From Owenia fusiformis (Eukaryota > Annelida > Polychaeta > Sabellida > Oweniidae), in NCBI GenBank assembly GCA_903813345.2, contig CAIIXF020000347.1:1-64000 (forward strand): 64,000 bases of DNA. Direction: 5' to 3'. The position numbers and the translations under genes were made by a program. Below are positions 44,985 to 59,500 of this stretch, one piece after another. How positions within the stretch are numbered: the first letter of the stretch is position 1; every line of letters starts with the position of its first letter. Below the pieces are notes generated by a model. The model saw only the letters and a program-made list of their open reading frames with translations. It searched no databases and was not told the DNA's origin.

Positions 44985-47900
44985 GTGTGGCATTTTTGCC
45001 ATGAAGCACTATGCTAACTGAACAAACACTTTTTAAAGCCCACTTAAAACAGATGTATAATCTTACAGTGAAAAATAGAGTGGAAATTGAGTCAATTTTT
45101 TTTAACTAGATCAACGGTCATGAACTAAGTCAAATCTTACATTTTCTACATTCTATCAATTATCTTTGTCACCATTTATCGAAATACTTAACTCTTTTTT
45201 TCACGACGTAGATTAGAAACAGTCCTTTCATAAGTGTGCCATCCGTTTTTTAATAACTCTTACCAATTTTGAAATATGGCGTCCGGAAATTAGGTCACAC
45301 CAAACATACTCCAAATTCAATGTATGAGTTATGAATTAGGGGTAGAATTTTGCCAGGAATTCGAATCTGCAAACCAAATTTCGATCCGACTTCCGCTTCG
45401 GAAGTTATGCCGTTTTAAAACCTCAAAAATCGATAAATTTGGTGCCCATGTTGAGTCAATGGGAAAAAAGCCTTTTTTGAAGTGAGAAATACGAAATATA
45501 GACTGAGTTCAGTACAATTTAATTAAAGCTTTTAAAAGAAAGGGACCTCAAAAGCCATCTAGCTTCAAAATTTTGACACCAAAATACCTAGGTCAAAATC
45601 TAGGTCAAATCCAGAGGTTTTCCTTATTTTTGCGATTCTGACACTACACTTTAATTATATTCCTCGAAATTGTGTAGACATGTAGCCAAGAGTGTGCTGA
45701 TAGTGTTAGCCTTTTGCCGTCAGAAAGTATTTAAACCCACTTTTGAGATATGGTGTCCGAAAAGTAGGTCAAAATAAAAAATTCTCCAAATTTAACGTTT
45801 GAGTTATGAATTAAGAACAGAATTTTCTCAGAAATCCGAATCTGCGAAAGTCAAGAGTAGAGAAGAAAATATTGAAAAATTCATCCATCCTTCCTATCTG
45901 ATCCTATCCTTCCTATCTATCCTTCCTTCGTATCCTTTCCTTCCTATCCTTCCTATCCTCTCCTATCATATCCTTTCTTCCTATTCTGTTCTATCCTATC
46001 CTTCTTTCTTATTCTATCCTATCGTTCCTTCCCATTCTATCCTACCTTCCTATTTTATCCATCCATCTTATTCTGGATGACTCAGCTTATTCTGGATGAC
46101 TCAGGTTATTTTATATGACTGGGCTTAAAAAAGTCTAGATCTGGAGTCTGAAATTGAACTTCGTTCAATTTCCAAAGTCTAGTTCTTCTTCTTATTAGAC
46201 TCCAGATGAAAATCTGGAGTCTATTGCTTTTGCCAGTTTTCTTATTATTAGACTCCAGATTGAAAATCTGGAGTCTATTGCTTTTGCCTGTATTCTTATT
46301 ATTATTATTCTTATTAGCACGATTTCTCAGTAACTAGAAGACTTAGAGTAAATCTAATTACATGGTCATTCAGGGTATGTGACCTAGTTTCTGGGAAATT
46401 AGGTCAAATTTTTATCTAGGTCAAAGGTTAAAATTAAGGTCAATTTTTCTAATTTCACAAATTTTCAATTTTCTTTTTAATCTATCATTATTTCTGGCGA
46501 TGAATTAAATTATAGCTCCTTCTAAGTATTTCAAACATTTCGCTCACTCTATGTCTCGATGAAAATTTTACCAATTTTTAGAAATTTGACTCCAAAAAAA
46601 TGGTGAAATTTAAATTGTTCCAAATCTATTGAGATTAGTCTCAATTTAACAGGAAATTATCTCAGGATTCCAAATCTGAAAACAAAATTGTGATCCGACT
46701 TCCGGTTCAGGAGTTACCACATTTTGAAATTTCAAAAAAATGATATGATGGTACCCTGATGGCATGTCTACCTGACCGTTAATTTTCTCATTTCTCATTA
46801 ATATCAAAGTTCAAATTAAGGTTTTAATAGAACATTTTCTCAGGATTGCGAAACTGAAAACAAAATTGAGATCCGACTTCCGGTTTAGAAGTTATGGGCT
46901 TTTGAAATCTCAAAAAAATCCCACCGCTGCCACCAAATTGTAACAATCTCAACCCTTTCATTAATATCAGATCTCAAAATGGTTTTGAGATAAACAATCT
47001 AAATCTGGAGTCTTGAATTGAACTTGTTCAATTTCTCCAATCTAGTTATTCTTCCTCCTTCCCAGATTTCTCACCAACTAGAAGAACTTACTTTAAGCTG
47101 CTTACATGATCAACTAGGGAATGTATCTGGGATCATGGGAAATTAGGTCAAATTTTTATCTAGGTCAAAGGTCAAGAACTAGGTCAAATCGACATTCTGT
47201 CAATTATCTTCGTTGTTGTTTATCGTTACTCCTTCATCTTTGTTTCATCATGTAGCTTAGAAAAAAACAAATCGAGAGTGTGTCATCCGTTTTTGATTAT
47301 TCTTACCGATTTTGAGATATGGCGTCCGGAAAGTAGGTCAAACTAAAAAGTTAACCAAATTTAACATATGAGCTATGAAATAAGTGTAGAATTTTCTCAG
47401 GAATCTGAATCTGCAAACCAAATTCTGATCCGACTACCGGTTCGAAAGTTATGGCGTTTTGAAAATTTCGAGAAAAATCGATCTGATGTTATCCTGATAG
47501 AAAGTCAAGAGTAGCAAAGAAAATATAGAAAAAATCATCCATCCTTCCTTCCTATCCTTTCTGATCATATCCTTCCTATCTATCCTTCCTTTCTATCCTT
47601 TCCTGCCTATCCTATCCTTCCTTCCTATTCTATATCCTATCATATCCTAGAACTGGGTCAAATCTTACATTTTCAATATTCTATCAATTATCTTCGTCGT
47701 TATTTATCGAAACATCTTCATCTTTTTTTCATCATGTAGCTTATAAACAGCCCTTTTATAAGTGTGCCATCCATTTTTTGATAACTCTTACTGATTTTGA
47801 AATATGGCGTCTGGAAAGTAGGTCAAAACAAAAAACTCTCCAAATTCAATGTATGAATTATGAATAAGGGGTAGAATTTTGTCAGGAATCCGAATCTGCA

Positions 47901-50215
47901 AACCAAATTTCGATCCGACTTCCTGTTCAGAAGTTATGGCGTTTTGAAATTTCGAGAAAAATCGATCTGATGGTATCCTGATAGAAAGTCAAGGAAAAAA
48001 GATTTTTTTGAAGTGTAAAATACGAGATATAGACAGAGTACAGCTTAAGATAATGAATTCCTATAAAAGAAGGGGACCCCAAAAGCTTCCTAGTTTCAAT
48101 ATTTGGATACCAAAATGCCATAGGTCAAAATCTAGGTCATATTCATAGTTTTTCCTTATTTTTGCGATTCTGGCACTACACATTTAAGATTTGCTTCAAA
48201 ATTTTGTATACAGGTAGAAAAGAGTGTGCTAATAGTGATAGCCCTTTGCTGTCAGAAAGTATTTTGACCCATTTTTGAGATATGGCGTCCTAAAAGTGGG
48301 TCAAAATAAAAAAATCTCCAAATTTAATGTATGAGTTATGAAATAAGGGTAGAATTTTCCCAGGAATCTGAATCTGCAAACCAAATTTCAATCCGACTTT
48401 CGGTCAAAAATTCCTACTTACCTACCTACCTACATACCTACTCTGCTACCTATTTAGCTACCTACTTCTCGGCTACCTACTCAGCTACTTACTCAGCAGC
48501 TTACTCAGCTTCCTTCTCAGCTACCTACTCAGCTACTTACTCAATTACTTAATCATCTACATACTCAGCTTGCTACTCAGTTACTTACTCAGCTACCTAC
48601 TCAAGTAAATCAATCTGGAGTCTTAAATTGAACTTTGTTCAATTAACCAATCTAGTTATTCTTATTTTTCTTTTTGAGTTTTTTCAGTAACTATAAAGTA
48701 TCCAGTAAAGACCATTATACAGTTGATTTAGGTTCAGTATCTAGTTGGTGGGAAATTGGGTCAAATTTTTATTTAGGTCAAAGGTCAAGAACTAGGTCAA
48801 ATCCAGTACTTTGTCACTTTTTTCAATTTTCTCAGTCGTCCTTCAATATTTTCGATCCAGGTTTTTTTCATTGTGTTCCTCATAAAAAAGTAGGAAAGCT
48901 AGGGTCGATTTAGTTTTTTGATATCTCAAACCGATTTTGAGATATGGCATCCAGAAAGTAGGTCACACCAAAACGTGCTCCAAATTCAATGTATGAGTTA
49001 TGAATTAGGGGTAGAATTTTGTCAGAAATCTGAATCTACAAACCAAATTTCGATCCGACTCCTGGTTCGGAAGTTATGGCATTTTGAAAACTCAAAAATC
49101 GCTAAATTTTGTGCCCATGTTAAGTCAATGGGAAAAAAGATTTTTTTGAGATGAAAAATACGAAATATAGACTGAGTTCAGCTTAATTTAATGAAAGCCT
49201 TCAAAAGAAGGGAACCTCTAAAGCCATCTAGCTTCAGAATTTGGACACCAAAATTCCTAGGTCAAAATCTAGGTCAAATTCAAAGGTTTTCCTTATTTTT
49301 GCGATTCTGACACTACACTTCAATTATATTCTTCGAAATTGTGTATACATGTAGCCAAGAGTGTGCTAATAGTGTTAGCCTTTTGCCGTCAGAAAGTATT
49401 TTGACCCACTTTTGAGATATGGTGTCCGAAAAGTAGGTCAAAATAAAAAGTTCTCCAAATTTAACGTATGAGTTATGAATTAGGAATAGAATTTTGTCAG
49501 GAATCCGAATCTGCAAACCAAATTTCGATCCGACTTCCGGTTCGGAAGTTATGGCGTGTCCGAAAAGTAGGTCAAAATAAAAAGTTTCCAAATTTAACGT
49601 ATGAGTTATGAATTGGGGGTAGAATTTTGTCAGAAATCTGAATCTGCAGACCAAATTTCGATCCGACTTCCGGTTCCGAAGTTATGGCGTGTCCAAAAAG
49701 TAGGTCAAAATAAAAATTCGCCAAATTTAACGTATGAGTTATGAATTAGGGGTAGAATTTTGTCAGGAATCCGAATCTTTAAATCAAATTTAGATCCGAC
49801 TTCCGGTTCGGAAGTTATGGAGTTTTGAAATTTCGGAAAATCGATCTGATGGTATCCTGATAGAAAGTCATGAGTAGAGAAGAAAATATTGAAAAATTCA
49901 TCCATCCTTCCTATCTGATCATATCCTATCCTATCCTTCCTATCTATCCTTCCTTCGTATCCTTTCCTTCATATCCTTCCTATCCTCTCCTATCATATCC
50001 TTTCTTCCTATTCTGTTCTATCCTATCCTTCTTTCTTATTCTATCCTATCGTTCCAACCCATTCTATCCTTTCCTACCTTCCTATTTTATCCATCCATCT
50101 TATTCTGGATGACTCAGCTTATTCTGGATGACTTGTTTTATTTTAGATGACTGGGCTTAAAAAAGTCTAGATCTGGAGTCTGAAATTGAACTTCGTTCAA
50201 TTTCCAAAGTCTAGT
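44985..50215 (+). repeat. Mosaic of interspersed-repeat copies ('gactccagat' family)
   Basis: Several partial copies of the element at 1493-3375 follow one another. Copy boundaries are marked by hairpins of the form GACTCCAGAT-loop-ATCTGGAGTC (46,197-46,280), and by terminal blocks with TTGAACTTCGTTCAA followed by 'tccaaagtctagtt' (46,140-46,194; 47,005-47,045; 48,605-48,660; 50,160-50,215). Bodies contain 'gatatggcgtccggaaagtaggtca' and 'gatccgacttccggttc' in fixed order, and pyrimidine tracts near the right ends. At 49,420-49,820 a unit of about 133 bp is repeated three times in tandem. Frames within it are artefacts. Confidence 0.75.
48415..48605 (+). repeat. CTAC-rich short tandem repeat
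   Basis: First CTAC tetranucleotides, then 12-bp words such as CTACTCAGCTAC with variants, over about 190 bp. It occupies the place of the pyrimidine tract in that copy of the interspersed repeat. Confidence 0.85.
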
Positions 50216-50504
50216 TTATCTAACAATGGTATACTTATGTATGCATAACTACATGTATGAATTTTTAAGGAAATATAAATCATCTGCATAAAAGATGTTA
50301 TTCATTGAGAGGTGTTAAATACGACCGAATGTCAGAATGATATTTTTGGATATTAATCACTGTCTAACTTACAATTGAATAAAGCATATATGTTGGAAAC
50401 CATTTGTCATGTTTAGACAATCCTTGGTCCTAGGATAGCTAAGGAATTTCAATGTTTTCCATAGTCCGTTCTTGATGGATGGTTTAGAAGAACCAATGAT
50501 GATT
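50216..50504. other. 3' flank of the GGT gene
   Basis: The sequence after the GGT stop codon (minus strand) runs to the end of the interspersed-repeat mosaic. I found no canonical AATAAA on the minus strand before the repeats, so the polyadenylation site is unresolved. The 3' UTR may extend into the repeat. Confidence 0.4.
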
Positions 50505-53500
50505 TCAAGTGACAAATTTTCTTCTGTCAGAGTATCCCTCGATTGTTCCATTTGAGTGTTGTTTGATAATCTCAATCCTTCCTATACAAGGAAGACCCAT
50601 AAATAAATATGATTTATGGCGGAATAGATGGAGTAGGCGTATAATTTTCTGAAAGAACAAATACAGGCATTATTATTGAATAATTATTATGTAAACGCAA
50701 TTATCTGTAATTAGAAATTCAGTCCAAAAAGTTTTTTAATCTTCGTGATATTTGATGGCTTAAACTAAAATCGAAACTTGAAATGTGCTAATGTGAAATC
50801 TGCGTATGTTTTATACTTACTTTATCGAATGTTCTCTCATATCCTAAGGCAAACTCTGGAAATAAATGTTGTGTGACTCTAGGTTTGTCTATCGCTGTAT
50901 GAATATCTTCACCAAGCCACAAAACCCTCATTATAACCTGAAATAAATAAGATTATTTTAAGTTAATGTTAAAATGTTTAAATGTTTTTTCTTCAACCAC
51001 GAGGTGAACCATTCTCCCATTAGTTTGATAACAAAGACTGATTCACGTTTACATTTTGAGAAAAGTATTACACGTTCCGGAGATCCAGCTGACCTATTAT
51101 AACTAGAAAACAGCAACTCCACGGATTAGCAAATCCCACCGAACAAAACATGATTTGATAAATAGCGGCCTATTTTGAAAATCTCCTCTTGAACAGAGCT
51201 CCCTTGTCCCTAGGTGTAAGCATATGAACCAAATCAGTCTACTGGTATTTGATCATCAAAGATTATAGTTTTTCTACAAAAAATGGCGGCCATTTTGAAA
51301 TTAAGTGGCCTTTTTGAAAATGTCTCCTTGAGCAGAGCTCCATTCTCTCTAGGCATCAGTATATATTTCAACCAAATCCGTCGACCGGTATTTGAGTTAT
51401 CAACGATTATGTTCTTTTACGAAAAATGGCGGCCATTTGGAAATTCAGCTGCCATCTTGAAAATTCCTTATCGATCAGAGCTCCTGTATTCCTAGGCATC
51501 AGCATATACAATTTGAACAAAGTCTGTCTAATCGTATTTGAGTTATCAAATATAACGTTTTTTCATAAACATGGCAGCCATTTTGAAAAACAGCAGCCAT
51601 CTTAAAAATGTCTTCTTGAGCAAAGCTCCTTTGTCCCTAGGAATCAGTATATAAAATTTGAACAAAATCCGCCTACTGGTATTTGAGTTATCAAAGATTT
51701 CGTTCTTTTACGGAAAATGGCGGCCATTTTGAAAGTCAACTGCCATCTTAAAAATTCCTTATCGCGTAGAGCTCCTGTGTCCCTAGGCATCAACATATAA
51801 GATTTTAACAAAATCCGTTGACTGGTATTTGAGTTATCAAAGATTACGTTTTTAAGAAAAATGGTGGTCATTTTGAAATACAGCAGCCTTCTTGAAATAG
51901 TCATCTTGAGCAAAGCTCCTTTGTCCCTAGGCATCAGCATATACAATTTGAATCAAAACCGTCAACCAGTATTTGAGTTATCGCCCGGACAAACGGACGA
52001 ACGGACGGACGGCTTTCCTATATCCCCCTCGAACTTCGTTCTGTGGGATAATAATTCAAAGACAAATTATTGCTCCAATCTATTGACATAATTTGAAATC
52101 AGCTCACATGCAGGGTCTCCATAAAGCCCGGTATACATACACCAATGGGGCAATTTAGGGACCTCGTGGGATTCCGTCGGATTTTGCCTCATCGAGTCCC
52201 ATGAGGTCCCACGTGAGACTCGATGGGATTCGATGGGGCAAAATCCCACGGAGTCCCATCTTGCCCCATCGAGAATGAACATGTTTATTCTTTCCATGGG
52301 GCATTGTGGGATTTTTGATCATATGACGTGTTGTGTGAAGCCCAACATGCAATGGGCACGTTGGGATTTGATGGGACTCCATGGGGCTCAATGGGACTCC
52401 ATGGGGTACGATGGGGCAAAGTCATCAAGGTTCCATGGGACTTCGTGGGATTCGATGGGGCAAGTTGGGATTCGATGAGGCAAGATGGGACTCGATGGGG
52501 CAAGTGGGATTTTGCCCCATTGGTGTATACCGGGCTTAAGATCTCTTTACACTTTACGTAGACGTTGTATTGTAATTGTAATATATTTTGTGGACACACT
52601 CTGTATTTATGTTAAGACATGCTTCCAGCTTACCTGTAGTAGTGCAGGAGTAATCTGCTTTCCTCCAGCACCACCTATGACGTAGCGGACCTCCCCATTG
52701 TCATCTACAAATATTGTTGGTGATTGTGAGGATTGTGGCCTCTTTGAAGGTGCCAACAAGTTAGCTTCATGGTTCTGTAAAATAATCGATTTTTGTGTCG
52801 AAAACATGACAGTGAAAGACACACAAACAGACAGTGAACACACAATTAAGTATCTATAAATTATAATTCAATGTCTCGAAGGATTATGATAATAGTAACC
52901 TGCAGAAAAACCACGGTTCTTCATTAAACAGATAAGAGGCGCACATGGAACATGGTGGAACCTTGAAAATTAATAGCTTTATATACTACAGGATCCCATT
53001 GAAAATATTTTCACAGCCACCTTATATCAGGTGTCCCAAAAATGAGCCACTTTTTGACAAGTATTATCTCGCCAACTGATAAACCAAATCCACTGAAAAT
53101 TTGTACAATGTAGTCTGAGAGTATCATTAGTAAGATGTAAAAATATAAAAAAAAGATCAAGTAAATATTCTGTGAGAACTAAGAAATTCAAAATAGCTTG
53201 TCAAAAATTCCCATACTGGAGCTCTGATATGAGACCTCTTAAATAGTGTTTGTACCAGCTATCATCTTTGCACGCTCGGTCTTAGCGTTCGATGGGAGAT
53301 AGGAGTAATGTCTAATTAATTATATTCATTCCAAAATCCAAATCATTCTCAAAATCCATTGGAGGTGATATTGTTAGAATGAATACGGAAAAGTATTTGC
53401 TTGGAAATGGATTAATAAGTCACTTTTACATTGATATTGGTTATTTTGACATACACTCCCCTCCATAAGTTTGGCAACCTTAGCTCCCCCATTGAACTAC

Positions 53501-56500
53501 GTGTTACAGTCTCTTTACCTTTGAATTTTTATTTACTTAACCTGCGATGAAAATACTTATACTATTTTTTCCTCAATTACAATAGGTCGAAAATTGATGA
53601 TTTTGATGAATTTTTGAAAATCGACATTCCCATTTTAACCAATGGGAAATGGTAGGTTTGCCGCAAGTCATATGACAGAATATCTATCCATCCGAGTTCT
53701 TGCAAAAAATACAAGTTAGGTAGGTAAAGCTCTGTAACTTTAGTGTTCATCAAGTAAACTAAACACTTAGTGTACAAATAAGTTAGACAATTGAATTTTC
53801 TATATAAATATATTTTTGCTGAATCTTTTACTGAATTAGATATCCTGATTTCTGATTTAATCCGAACCCACGATTTCCCATTGATATACATGGGAATGAC
53901 GATTTCCAAAAATTCATCAAATTAATCATCAATTTTCGACCTATTGTAATTGAGGAAAAAATGGGAAAATTTGGAGGTATTGGAAATAAAGTCAAGTTAC
54001 GTTTCCATCAATATTATAAGTTATTTCGTCGCAGGTTAAGTAAATAAAAATTCAATCTTAAAGAGGCTTTAACACGTACAGTCTGTTACACTGCTTCAAA
54101 GGCAAACAGTTAAACCTGAAATATAAGAAATATAAATAATATTTTGCAATAATATATAGAATAATATATTCATATTGCACAAGAATGACATTTGTATATG
54201 TTGGATTGCTTGTAAATTGGCTTATAAAGTCAGACCTCAAATTACAAGAGGGCACGGGCTTATTGCACTAAACACGAAAGAATCTGAAATATACAAGTGT
54301 CATTCGTGTGCAATATGAATATATTTTTCTATATATTATGGCACAATGGTCTCTAGATTTCTTATTTTTCAGGTTCAACTGCTTGCCTTTGAAGCAGTGT
54401 AACAGACTGTAGTTCAATGGGGGAGCTAAGGTTGCCAAACTTATAGAGGGGAGTGTACTGTCTTTGATTCTAATATACACACATAATATGAAACCAATCT
54501 CTTACATATTCATGGCACTAGCAGAAGATACCCTAAAGTGCCCCAGGTAGAGATTTCAAAGTATTTGGCTCCCGTATGGAATATTATGACATGCTATCTT
54601 GAATTTCTTAGTACTTACGTAAGACTTACTCAATCCTTTTCATATTTCTGTACCTTGCTAACAATACTTTTGGGCTACTTTGTACAAATTTGGTTCATCA
54701 TTTGCCGAAATAATAGTTGTCGATAATTGGCTCATTTTCTGGACACCTGATATCTTTATTTTCCAACATAAGTTTATAATAAAAATTGTTATACCTCATA
54801 CTCGACATACTGATTATACAAAGGGTATGTGAAGTCATTCATCTGGTTGTTGAATATGATGCCTGTTGATTTCGAATGATGGTATGATCCAAATCTATAA
54901 AGAAAAATGATCTATTGTACCAGTGTATCTTAAATGAATTGCTCATTCTAGATATATCATGATAAAACTGACAACAAAGGATTGGTATCGATATGGTGAA
55001 AAAAATTCTCTTAAACCAATTATTGAAAACATTCTGTAAAAAACACGGTCCTTTCTTTATGAAATGTTGACTGGTTGACAACAATTTAATGCGAAAATTA
55101 TTTATATATATTTTATTATTTATTATCTTATTTATTTAATTGTTTTTGTTAACATTTTTTGGTGCAATTGTATTTTGTTCCTTTCTACCAATTCTGGAGA
55201 ATGAAATAAAATATCTTTCCGAACCTTGTTGGAACAAAAGAGCTTATACATTTTCTTAGACCTCTCAATATTATAGTTATAAAAGGAAATTTTGGTTGAT
55301 TTAAAAACAGTATTCACAAAATTAAAACAAAAATCCCTAAAATAGATAAAAATTTAGATAAATATTTTATTTCATTAACAAGATACTTTTTTGAAATCAA
55401 CCAAACTTTCTTTTGTACAATAACCTTGTTGAGAGACCTAAAAAACACGTTATGTTTATGTCATTTTGTTCCAAAGAGGTTCGGATAGATGTTTCATTTC
55501 ATTCCGAACATATGATACAAAGAACAAAAGAACTGTCTGGAGTGTTTTCTAAAACAAAATAGAGAAAAATGTCTATTTATTTTTCAAATTATATTGTTAC
55601 CATCCAAAAGATGACCATTAGATTGACGATGTCAGAAAATTTTTGATGACTGGTTTAAGAAAAACGTGTCTGAAAAAGTAAACCATATCGATACCCATCC
55701 TTTACTAGCGTGCGTCTCAAACTCTGTACACCGAAAATGCTATATTATATATACATGGTCTCAGTTTCGCTAATTTTCTAAGGGATTCTATGTGATTTCT
55801 CAAATAAAATGCCACAGAACAACTTACGGAGTGTTGATGGAAGATGTTACTGCAACAGCGTCTCCATTTGGGGCCATCACGGATATATGCAAGGTACCAC
55901 TATCTAACTGAGCTCTTTTCTTTGCATAGTAGGTCTCACTTGGATGTGCTGTCCCGGTAATTTTTCTTCTTATATCCTCAAGGTAATCATCATTTTTCAT
56001 TTGTTGTAGAATCTAAGAATTTAAATTGTATTTTGTTTACAATTTTATGTGCCGCATCCTTTATTTTCACATCAATGCATTAAAAATTATACAGTATAAT
56101 TGTACAATGAAGGGAATCATATGGCTTATCATCCCAATCGGTAATTTGGTAGGATGTCTAATCAATATACTTGTCAGAGTTCGATTCTCTCTTATACTTA
56201 GTTGATTATCATTCCTTTGCTAAAGTTCTGATTTTTTATTGCTAACAATGATGCCCCTGCAAAACCTGGGTACACAAAGGTATACAGTATCCAATCATTT
56301 TAAACTTTGAAGAGATTTATGAAAGTACTAGAGAATTATCTTGTAGGTGCCCATCCCAAATGAAGTTTAGATAGTATTATACAGTACCGCTTGTATATCA
56401 GCATCTCCCATCATGATTCGATGTGCAGCCCCAAACTTCATCACTTCAACCACTCTGTGCATAAACTTTACTTCACTTATGTTATCCATAGAAGCTCCTT

Positions 56501-59500
56501 TAGATACATTAGGTTTGAATCCTAGAATAAATAATACTATCGAGAATATGTTCCTAGCCGGGGGGGGTCATTAACAAAGAGTTCGTAAAGTTAAGTATTC
56601 CTAAAGTTCATTGTTCACAAACTGTGATGTCATTATATCTATGGTTACAATTGATTTAGGAAAGACTAACGTCTCACTTTAAGAAGTTTTTGTTAATTTC
56701 TTCTACGATTTGTACTAGTCTCAATGATGATTGGCTAGAAATATGATTCATACGACAGGAGTTTTAAAATTTCTCCTTATTTCTGGCTATGTACATGTAC
56801 ACAATTTACCTTGTATAAGTTCCAACATGAAGCCTAGAACTGGTCCACCACCTGGGATCGAAGGAGAGTACATGGTTAGGTGACTCAATCCTGTTGTGAA
56901 TGGTTCTCCAACAGCAACTGTGTAATTTGTGAAGTCCTCTCGTTTGAAATATGGATATGGGAAATATTTAGAACTTCCCTCGGGAAATTCCTGTGAGTTG
57001 AGTTCACTTAAAAGCTCATCTGTTAAGGAGCCATTATAAAATGCCTGTATCCCTTCTTCGGCTATAATTTCCAATGTCTTGGCTAGTTTCGGCATTTTGA
57101 CTATTTCTCCCACCTTTTTAATTGATCCATTTTCACATAGCAATTCACTTAGTGAACTTTTGCTGAAATGTACGAAACACGTATTGTATTGAAAAGGGTG
57201 TGTCAATAACAGATGACACTTTAGTTATCTCGTGAGATACGAATTGCTATAATCACACTCTTAGGTGAAAGACCATATTGATTTGTTGATTTTATGAGAA
57301 AATGAATGTTTTATTGAATTATCAAAAATTAATTTAGTGCTGATATTTTTTCAAAACTTCATGTGTTTCGTTCAAAAAAATCTAAGGGGAAATATTGGGT
57401 TTTACCGCCTGTTGGATTTACTTAAAATTTGTACAGATACTTGATACCATTAAGTTGATAACATTTGGGTGGCAAAAATCCTCAGTGGACATTTTGTACG
57501 TTTTCTTTTTTAGCTGCTCTAAATACATTCTAGGTATTAACTTGATTCTAGGTATAATTACATACCACAATGGTTGATCTTGCATTATAGGGTATAGGAA
57601 ATGTTCGAAGTTATCCCAATGACTCAGCGCTGCATATGTGAACCTAGACATCGGAGCACCTAATCGGGCTAGTTTTATTGTTGGTTGAAAAAGGTCAGCC
57701 CATGGCAGTTTCCCATGTCTTTGATGGGCACTCCAGTAGCCAGATAGTTCGCCGGGTATGGCTATAGAGAGAGGGCCTGAAACCAAAATCTTCGTTTTAT
57801 ATTTATGGCTATTTTTCAATGTGAATTATAGTCAATCATCACGGGCAATAACAAACAATAATTGAAATTTTCTTTATGTACAATAACAAAATATATTCTA
57901 TAATCGCAAACCCCTACTCCGAAAATGGGAATTATTCATGTCACTTCATAAACACAGTATGCATACCCTGTTATCATACATAGAATAGTTTCTATACAGC
58001 TGAATAAAGCTGAAATAATAGATTTCACTCTTGCCATTCTTCATTTTTCTTGGGTCAGATGGCCATAGCCTTCCATGTTATACACTTGCAATAGTCACTT
58101 AATTTAATGATTTATGAAAAGGTGTTGGTTGAATCTGACCATGTCAATGAACATATTGTGATTAATCATGAAATATTTGGTTGTCAAACAAATAAACCAA
58201 GGTTTAAAGAATCGAAGCTCATGAAAAAACGAGAATTAGCGAGATTGCAATGCACTATGGAAACTCCTCTATTAGTTATTGCAAGAAATCAAGAATTGTT
58301 TTTTCTCAAAACCCAGATTTAAGTAACAAAATAAATTCATGTAAAATATACTAATTGATTAAGAATGTACCACTTACCCCATTTCTTATATCTTTGTTGA
58401 TGAGGTTTATATGCTGATTTGAATTCCTCACTTTTGAAATAATCTATATTTGTGGACTTTGGGGACATTTCCCTTGCGTTGATGTGTTCTGCCTTCTTGG
58501 TGCCATGGTCATATATAACCATTTGGAAGCCTTTAAAGAATAACTAATTATAGTAGCACTTTGATGTTCATATTTTGAAAAATTATTGTTTCTGTAATTG
58601 AAATGTTTTAATGTCCGATCAAATATCTCTCTTCTTTTTTTCGACTCACACAGTGATTGGTACACGGTAGTACAAAAAACAACTTTTAGTAATCGGTGAT
58701 AAATTTTTCAATTTTTTTTTCGATTTTTCAATTCAATTTATTTATTTCATAATAGGTGATTAAATTGGTGATTAAAATTACTATTAGTATACTAATCAAG
58801 TATATTGGTTGTACACACATTCATTTATGACACTATGCTTTATACGGACAAAGATGTCAGATGCTATAAGGCACAATGTACAACTATCTTCCGATTCACA
58901 TAGCTCTCAGAGTTATGATTCTGGTTAATTTAAGGATTTAAGCCCTGGACTCGCGTGGAATGACCAGATGCGGAGCATCGTGTGTTAGTTTTAGGAAACA
59001 GCGCCTGAAAGGAATGGTCATTACACAATGCATTGAGTCTCGGGCTTAAATTCTTTTCACACATTGCAAAATATTTTCTTCCAATGCATCAATTTCAATC
59101 TGCTGGCCAGGTTGTCACCTGAACAACCATCTAATGAATGACCTTGGGTGGTATATGGGTTATATAATACAATGCAGTGATATGAAATACTGTGTTTGGA
59201 TTGCCTGGAATCGGTTACATCTTTATTGCCTAGCTACACTCCCCTCCATAAGTTTGGCAGCCTTAGTTCCCACATTGAACTACGTGTAAAGCCTCTTTAC
59301 GTTTAAAAGTTTATTTACTTGACCTGCGATGAAGTAACTTATAATATTGATGGAAACGTAACTTGACTTTATTTCCAAATCGTCATTCCCATGTAAACCA
59401 ATGGGAAATGGTGGGTTCGGGGTAAATCAGAAATCAGGATATCTATTCAGTAAAAGATTCAGCAAAAAAACATTCTAATATAGAAAATTGAATTGTCTAA

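Noticed and set aside
45799-46080. S/L/P/Y-rich frame (similar ones at 3044-3262 and 49,870-50,112)
   Set aside because: They are translations of pyrimidine-rich simple repeats at the same place in each copy of the interspersed repeat.
52067-52599. Cluster of overlapping 66-104 codon frames on both strands
   Set aside because: All lie in the G-rich word repeats of the MITE at 52,125-52,536 and its edges.
53030-53080. CAGGTGTCCCAAAAATGAG as a mariner-type transposon end
   Set aside because: No matching inverted end was found within the following 2 kb.
56150-56210. A functional tRNA gene
   Set aside because: Only the T-arm and a loose D-arm can be drawn; acceptor and anticodon stems do not pair.
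58107-58322. 71-codon plus-strand frame in GGT intron 3
   Set aside because: It begins MIYEKVLVES and is reasonably protein-like, but no family is recognised, no splice context was found, and it is antisense in an intron. Left unannotated.
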